Notes under the pieces: generated by a model
Seen by the model: the letters and a program-made list of their open reading frames with translations, nothing else
Databases searched by the model: none
Told to the model about the DNA's origin: nothing
Part shown: positions 4,664 to 8,726 of the stretch, in pieces
How positions within the stretch are numbered: position 1 is the first letter of the stretch
How the letters are laid out: each line of letters opens with the position of its first letter
Assembly: GCA_002782905.1 (NCBI GenBank)
Contig: PFJA01000030.1
Coordinates: 1 to 8,726 of the forward strand
Origin: Lysobacterales bacterium CG_4_10_14_3_um_filter_64_11
GTDB lineage: Bacteria; Pseudomonadota; Gammaproteobacteria; Xanthomonadales; Xanthomonadaceae
Reading direction: 5' to 3'
Length of the DNA stretch: 8,726 nucleotides
Translations under genes and position numbers: made by a program

Positions 4664-6394
4664 ATGCAGACGTTGCCTCCATTGATCGGCAAGTACCGCA
4701 TATCGCGACTGCTTGGCAGCGGCGGCATGGGCCGGGTTTATCTCGGGACCGACCCCGACATCGGTCGTCAGGTGGCGATCAAGATGATCCATCTCGGTGC
4801 CGGCTCCGGCGACGATGCGCGCGAGCGCTTTGTGCGTGAAGCGCGCACGATGGGCCGCCTCAACCACCCCAATATCGTCACCCTGCTGGAGTACGGTGTT
4901 GCCGGTGAGACGCCCTATCTGGTGCTGGAGTTCGTGCAGGGTGAAGACCTCAGTGATTGGCTGCGGCGGCCGCACCCGTTGCTGTCCTATGTGCGCCTGA
5001 TGCGTGATTTGGCGGCAGCGATCGCTGCCGCGCATGCCGCCGGAATACTGCATCGCGATATCAAGGCCGACAACGTCCGCGTGTTGGCCGATGACCGATG
5101 CAAGTTGCTCGATTTCGGCATTGCCGATGACTTTGACGACAGCCGCTTGACCAGTACCGGCTCCTTTGTGGGTACCGCCGAGTACCTTGCTCCGGAAGTC
5201 ATCGCCGGGCAGCGACACAGTGAACAGTCCGACATCTATTCGATCGGCTTGTTGTCGTACCATGCGTTGGCGGGGTTCAATCCGTTTCGCACCGACAATG
5301 TGGCATCCACGTTGGCGCGCATCATGCAGTTCACGCCAGTGCCGCTGGCCGCGGTTCGCGAAGGTATTTCGCCGGCATTGTCCGATCTGGTGATGAAATG
5401 CCTGAATCGCGACCCGGATCGGCGGCCACCGAGTGCCGAGCACCTGAGTGCGCAGTTGGACAATTGCCTGAAGCGGATCGATCCAGCGCTGGTGCTGGCG
5501 CCAGTCTCTCTTTCGGCCGACGGCACGGCCGCGACTCCGGTGCATGCCGCCGCAGTGGGCCGCTGGCGGCAGTGGGCATCGTTTCCCGGCATGACCATCT
5601 GGCAGCGTATCGCCGTGGCCATGGTCGTGCTGAGTGTTGCAGTGCTGGCCTGGCAACCGTTGCGGCCGATCCTGTTGGGTACGCCGGCGAGCGCGCCGGC
5701 GCGCCCGCCTGAACGGGGCATCGTGGGGCGTGTTGGCAGTCGACCACCGGCAAGCGCAACGATCCCGGCGCAGGCCGAAACCAGTAATGAACCGGCAGCG
5801 CGGGAAGCAGCGAGCGAGTTGGCAACGCAGCCTTCCCGCAGCGAGCCCGACCCACCACCGATGGCTGCTGCTCGCAGCGTGTTGCCGATCGCCGAAACCA
5901 GGCCGACCAGCAGGCCCGTGGCAACAGCCGACAGCGGTGGCGAAACGCATGGCCGCGGGCAACGCGACGCATTGCCGGCCGCTGCTGCGGTCGGCCGTAA
6001 TTCCGCGACGCAACGTGATCGTGTTGGTGGCGCTGGCGTGCGCGCGCAGTCGAGCACTTCACCAGCATCCAGTCTGCCGCCAGCACTGGGCGGGCCCAGC
6101 CCAGTGGCAGCGTTGCCAACCATCACCGGCAGCAGCCACCGTTTGCTGTCGCGTGGCCGGCCAACGCGATTGCAACTTCGCGGCGAGCATCTGGGATCGG
6201 TATCAGACGTTGTAGTCATGCTCGGAACCCGCGTTGACGAGCGCTTTACGGTCGATGAGTTGGTGATCGCTGATGACGGTAATCTCAGTGTCCGCATCGC
6301 GCCGGCGCGCAACCTGCCGTTTGGCCGCTATCCACTGGTGTTGCAGTCGCCACAGGGCAACAGCCCCCCTTACTTGATCGAGATCAGCCTATGA
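4664..6394 (+). CDS. Membrane-anchored Ser/Thr protein kinase with periplasmic C-terminal domain
   Basis: Hanks-type (eukaryote-like) kinase of 576 residues. The cytosolic catalytic domain covers about 10-270: glycine loop LGSGGMGRVYLG (17-28), ATP-anchoring Lys40 in VAIK, catalytic loop HRDIKADN (130-137; Ala replaces the usual Pro, catalytic Asp132 and Lys134 kept), DFG (150-152) and GTAEYLAPE (170-178). The Arg before the catalytic Asp makes it an RD kinase, normally activated by activation-loop phosphorylation, for which the Thr/Ser residues between DFG and APE are candidates. One hydrophobic segment (IAVAMVVLSVAVLAW, about 316-330) is followed by some 150 Pro/Ala/Ser/Arg-rich residues and a C-terminal beta-type domain of about 80 residues that looks TIG/IPT-like. 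GTG 4646 is an alternative start adding six residues; I preferred ATG 4664 because it fits the extended -10 element. The stop overlaps the porin start (ATGA). Confidence 0.93.
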   Translation: MQTLPPLIGKYRISRLLGSGGMGRVYLGTDPDIGRQVAIKMIHLGAGSGDDARERFVREARTMGRLNHPNIVTLLEYGVAGETPYLVLEFVQGEDLSDWLRRPHPLLSYVRLMRDLAAAIAAAHAAGILHRDIKADNVRVLADDRCKLLDFGIADDFDDSRLTSTGSFVGTAEYLAPEVIAGQRHSEQSDIYSIGLLSYHALAGFNPFRTDNVASTLARIMQFTPVPLAAVREGISPALSDLVMKCLNRDPDRRPPSAEHLSAQLDNCLKRIDPALVLAPVSLSADGTAATPVHAAAVGRWRQWASFPGMTIWQRIAVAMVVLSVAVLAWQPLRPILLGTPASAPARPPERGIVGRVGSRPPASATIPAQAETSNEPAAREAASELATQPSRSEPDPPPMAAARSVLPIAETRPTSRPVATADSGGETHGRGQRDALPAAAAVGRNSATQRDRVGGAGVRAQSSTSPASSLPPALGGPSPVAALPTITGSSHRLLSRGRPTRLQLRGEHLGSVSDVVVMLGTRVDERFTVDELVIADDGNLSVRIAPARNLPFGRYPLVLQSPQGNSPPYLIEISL

Positions 6395-7752
6395 GCCAGT
6401 CACACCGTTCGCCAATCCCTGTCGTAATCATCGCGGGTTTGCTGTCGGTGCTGACCGGCACGGCAACGGCTGCGCCGCCGGACGCGGTTGAACAGCGTCT
6501 CGATCGCCTGGAGGCACGTTGGGATCATCTGGAAGCCGAGCTGGTAGCGATGCGGGCGGCGCTCGAACGGGTGGGCGCCATCGATCCCAAGGTGGCGACG
6601 GTGGCCCCCGAGGTGACTCAGCGTTTGAGTGCCGTTGAGGATTACGCCAACTCCTTGAATGGCGAGTTGGGGGATGTCAAGGCAACACTCGCGGCACAAG
6701 ACCAAATGCTGAACGCGCAGAGCGTTGCCGATGCGCAACGGCTGTCGCTGTCGAGCTACGGCAATTTTGTCGCTGCCGATCGCAACAACGGCAACAGTGT
6801 GTTTGATGCGGAATCGTTCGAGATCGTCCTCAGTGGCCAGCCGCACGATCGGATTGGCTTCTTCAGCGAGCTCGAGTTCGAGCGCGCCGCCACCGTCGGT
6901 GCCGACCGCGGCGGCGAAGTGTTGGTCGAACAGGCCTATGTCGACTTTGCCCTGAGCGACGCGATCGCGTTGCGCTCTGGCGTATTGTTGATGCCGTTTG
7001 GCAATGTTGCCGCCGATCACTACGCGCCATTGCGCGACATGATATCCAAGCCGTTGTCATCCTTTGCGATTGTGCCATCGGATTGGACCGATAACGGTTT
7101 TGGTCTGGTCGGCGATGCCAGCCTGAGTGACACCTGGCATTTCAACTATGAAGCCTATCTGGTTGCTGGCCTGGGCCAGAACATTGGCCCGCAGAGTTTG
7201 CGTGGCGGTCGCCAGGGCTTTGGCGTAGACAACAACAGCGACAAGGCATTGATCGCGCACTTTGGCTTCAGCCACGGCGACAACGTGCGGGTTGGGTTTG
7301 CCGGTTACCGGGGTGCCTATGATGATGCCGGCAATCGCCAGCTCACCGGTTTCGGGCTGGACTGGAACATCCAGCAATCCGCGTTCAAGGTTGCGGGTGA
7401 GTTGCTGCGCATGCAGGCACAGCGCCCTGGTGGCATGGATGCAGTGTACTGGGGCGGCTATTTGCGCACGGGCTACGAGTTGTCGCGCTGGTTGCCGGTC
7501 GCGTTTTCAGGTGAAAGCTTCCCTGATGCCAAGTTGTTTGCGTTCTATCAGTACGACTATGTCGATGCCGATGACATCACCTCGCTGCTGGGGGCGAGCA
7601 CCAGCGAGTGGCAGCATTCGTTCGGCTTTCGCTACGAGGCGACGCGCAACTGGATATTCAAGGTTAATTACGAAATCTCCCGCGCCGGCCGCTTGCCGAT
7701 CCGCAACGGCGACAGCCGCGCGATTCTTGCTGCCATTGGCTACGTGTTTTGA
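6391..7752 (+). CDS. Outer-membrane porin-like beta-barrel protein with periplasmic coiled coil
   Basis: The 453-residue precursor has a signal peptide (hydrophobic VVIIAGLLSVLTG core, likely cleavage near residue 27 at ATA-A). A predicted coiled coil follows at about 31-115 (EQRLDRLEARWDHLEAELVA, later QRLSAVEDYANSLNGELGDV). The remainder, about 118-453, is an alternating-hydrophobicity barrel rich in Gly and aromatic residues and ending in IGYVF with the C-terminal Phe that BAM-inserted barrels favour. The layout of coiled coil plus barrel resembles DcaP-like or phosphate-selective (OprO/P) porins, but I do not recognise a specific member. It overlaps the kinase stop by four bases (ATGA), so translation is probably coupled and the two act in one process. 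Substrate is unknown. Confidence 0.85.
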   Translation: MSQSHRSPIPVVIIAGLLSVLTGTATAAPPDAVEQRLDRLEARWDHLEAELVAMRAALERVGAIDPKVATVAPEVTQRLSAVEDYANSLNGELGDVKATLAAQDQMLNAQSVADAQRLSLSSYGNFVAADRNNGNSVFDAESFEIVLSGQPHDRIGFFSELEFERAATVGADRGGEVLVEQAYVDFALSDAIALRSGVLLMPFGNVAADHYAPLRDMISKPLSSFAIVPSDWTDNGFGLVGDASLSDTWHFNYEAYLVAGLGQNIGPQSLRGGRQGFGVDNNSDKALIAHFGFSHGDNVRVGFAGYRGAYDDAGNRQLTGFGLDWNIQQSAFKVAGELLRMQAQRPGGMDAVYWGGYLRTGYELSRWLPVAFSGESFPDAKLFAFYQYDYVDADDITSLLGASTSEWQHSFGFRYEATRNWIFKVNYEISRAGRLPIRNGDSRAILAAIGYVF

Positions 7753-8001
7753 CCGGTTGCCGGGGTGGTGTGGTGTCATGGCGATGGATCGCCGCTGCGC
7801 TCGCCGCAAACGCGCGATGGTCGGAGGCGCTGCGCCAGTCCATCGCGGACGCTTCGGGCTCACCGAGTCCGGCCATGTCCGGACTCGGCGGCGCTGGGTA
7901 AATCACGGGGTCGATCGATCCGCGTGCAGGCCATCGTTGGCCTTGGGGAATGCTGATTTGTGCAGCGTTGCATGCAGGCGCCGTTCACATCAGGGCGCTT
8001 G
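7753..8001. other. Hairpin-rich intergenic region between convergent genes
   Basis: These 249 bases carry no convincing gene. They contain several inverted repeats: GGCGAT/ATCGCC (7780-7793); an 8-bp pair CGCGATGG (7813-7820) and CCATCGCG (7840-7847) enclosing a nested GGCG-CTG-CGCC; a perfect 10-bp pair CCGAGTCCGG/CCGGACTCGG (7863-7888); AGGCCA/TGGCCT (7928-7943); and a palindrome TGCATGCA (7969-7976). None is followed by a clear T-tract on either strand, so they are not classical intrinsic terminators. Confidence 0.6.
7863..7888. repeat. Perfect 10-bp inverted repeat downstream of the porin gene
   Basis: CCGAGTCCGG and CCGGACTCGG flank a six-base loop (CCATGT). It lies 110 bases after the porin stop and could protect the 3' end of the mRNA or cause factor-dependent termination. 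The absence of a following T-tract argues against a classical intrinsic terminator. Confidence 0.55.
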
Positions 8002-8726
8002 TCACAGGCTGGTGAGTACGCCGGCAATGGTGGCGGTCATGAACGTGGCCAGCGAGCCGCCAAGCACCGCGCGCAAGCCGAGGCGAGCGAGGTCACCGCG
8101 ACGCTCGGGCGCCAGCCCACCGATGCCGCCGATCTGGATTGCGATCGAACTGAAATTGGCAAAGCCGCACAGCGCGTACGTTGCAATCAAGCGGCCCTTG
8201 TCGGTCAGGGCGATGCCTTCGACATTGCCCTTGATGATCTCGGCCAGTTGCAGATAGGCTACGAACTCGTTGATCACCACCTTTTGCCCGATCAGGCCAC
8301 CGACCACGGTGGCATCCTGCCACGGCACGCCGATCACCCAGGCCAGCGGCGCCAGCACGAATCCGAGCAAGGTGGCGAGATTGGTGGGCTGGCCGAGCAG
8401 CGATGCCAGACCGGTGATTTCGCCGATCCACGTCAGCGGCCCGTCGATCAGCGCGATCAGCGCGATGAACGCGAGCAGCATGGCGCCGATGTTGAGCGCC
8501 AGACGCAGGCCATCGGCCGCACCCGAGGCGGCGGCGTCGATCACGTTGCTGCTGGTCTTCTCGATCTCCATGCGTACCGTGCCGAGGGTCAGCGGGGTGC
8601 CGGTTTCTGGAATCAGCAGCTTGGCCAATACCATGGTGGCGGGCGCCGCCATGATCGAGGCGGCGAGCAGGTGCTTGGCGTAAAACGCCTGCTGCACCGG
8701 GTCGCCAGCGCCGAGCATGCCAACGT
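8002..8726 (-). CDS. Nucleoside permease, CNT (NupC) family, C-terminal part (5' end outside window)
   Basis: Inner-membrane symporter that imports nucleosides driven by H+ or Na+. Only the last 240 or so residues are visible; the reading frame continues through the right edge, and the Met at 8716-8718 is internal (it sits in a VGMLG segment typical of the middle of the family). Diagnostic motifs include FVLAPLAWVIGVPWQDA, GGLIGQKVVINEFVAYLQL, TDKGRLIATYALCGFANF and IGGIGGLAPERRGDLARLGL, which make up the conserved CNT C-terminal domain, with long hydrophobic helices between. The stop is at 8002-8004. It is convergent with the kinase-porin operon. Nucleosides imported by it belong to the same salvage network as the product of the 5'-nucleotidase at 961-1938, though the genes are not linked in one operon. 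Confidence 0.95.
   Translation of the reverse strand, partial: VGMLGAGDPVQQAFYAKHLLAASIMAAPATMVLAKLLIPETGTPLTLGTVRMEIEKTSSNVIDAAASGAADGLRLALNIGAMLLAFIALIALIDGPLTWIGEITGLASLLGQPTNLATLLGFVLAPLAWVIGVPWQDATVVGGLIGQKVVINEFVAYLQLAEIIKGNVEGIALTDKGRLIATYALCGFANFSSIAIQIGGIGGLAPERRGDLARLGLRAVLGGSLATFMTATIAGVLTSL

Noticed and set aside
4567..4728. N-terminal extension of the acyl-CoA-binding protein frame
   Set aside because: It would run through the promoter and into the kinase gene, whereas the 85-residue form matches the family size and has a good ribosome binding site.
4649..6013. 454-codon open frame on the minus strand opposite the kinase
   Set aside because: Antisense shadow of a kinase with all catalytic motifs; low-complexity Arg/Cys-rich translation and no plausible start context.
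5236..6312. 358-codon open frame on the minus strand opposite the kinase linker
   Set aside because: Mirrors the Pro/Ala/Arg-rich linker; no domain or ribosome binding site supports it.
7780..7943. CRISPR-like repeat array
   Set aside because: The hairpins differ in sequence and spacing; there is no repeated unit with unique spacers.
7765..7956. Small open frame in the porin-permease gap
   Set aside because: No ribosome binding site, no recognisable motif, and it runs straight through strong inverted repeats.
7262..8257. 331-codon + strand frame across the porin end, the gap and the nucleoside permease end
   Set aside because: Out of frame with both well-supported genes; its Arg/Ser-rich translation shows no family features.

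Overview
This is a chromosomal, housekeeping-type window of about 62% GC (estimated by eye). Most genes have ordinary gammaproteobacterial character. The short NAD kinase next to a cN-I-type 5'-nucleotidase, a PhaF-like phasin, a PhaD-like TetR regulator, a CCA-encoding tRNA-Val(CAC) and GGGTTA/TAACCC-type intergenic palindromes together suggest a member of the Xanthomonadales/Lysobacterales. That placement is an inference. I see no phage, insertion sequence, CRISPR array or toxin-antitoxin locus.

Layout, left to right. (1) Bases 1-183 are a non-coding patch of nested palindromes. (2) NAD kinase (nadK, +) is followed after six bases by a cytosolic 5'-nucleotidase of the cN-I/PF06189 type (+), probably in one transcript. 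(3) A lone tRNA-Val(CAC) has its own promoter and a clear intrinsic terminator. (4) A TPR-like protein (-) is divergent from a small phasin (+) with a histone-H1-like basic tail. (5) A 12-bp hairpin separates the phasin from a convergent two-gene operon on the minus strand, acyl-CoA-binding protein then a PhaD-like TetR regulator. This operon has a near-consensus promoter bracketed by a 9-bp inverted repeat. (6) Divergent from it is a two-gene + strand operon: a membrane-anchored Ser/Thr protein kinase with a periplasmic, possibly TIG-like C-terminus, overlapping by ATGA with an outer-membrane porin-like protein. (7) A 249-base intergenic region is rich in hairpins. (8) The 3' part of a concentrative nucleoside transporter (CNT/NupC family, -) runs off the right edge.

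How the genes may work together. The phasin, TetR regulator and acyl-CoA-binding protein look like a small acyl-CoA/polyhydroxyalkanoate module, although no PHA synthase lies in the window. The 5'-nucleotidase and the nucleoside permease both serve nucleotide salvage but are far apart and not co-transcribed. The least conventional element is the translationally coupled kinase-porin pair: the kinase's extracytoplasmic domain and the porin's coiled-coil head would both lie in the periplasm, so an envelope-sensing unit is plausible but unproven. The kinase may also be translated from a leaderless mRNA. No clearly unprecedented system is evident; the kinase-porin operon and the inverted repeat over the ACBP-TetR promoter are the best candidates for follow-up.
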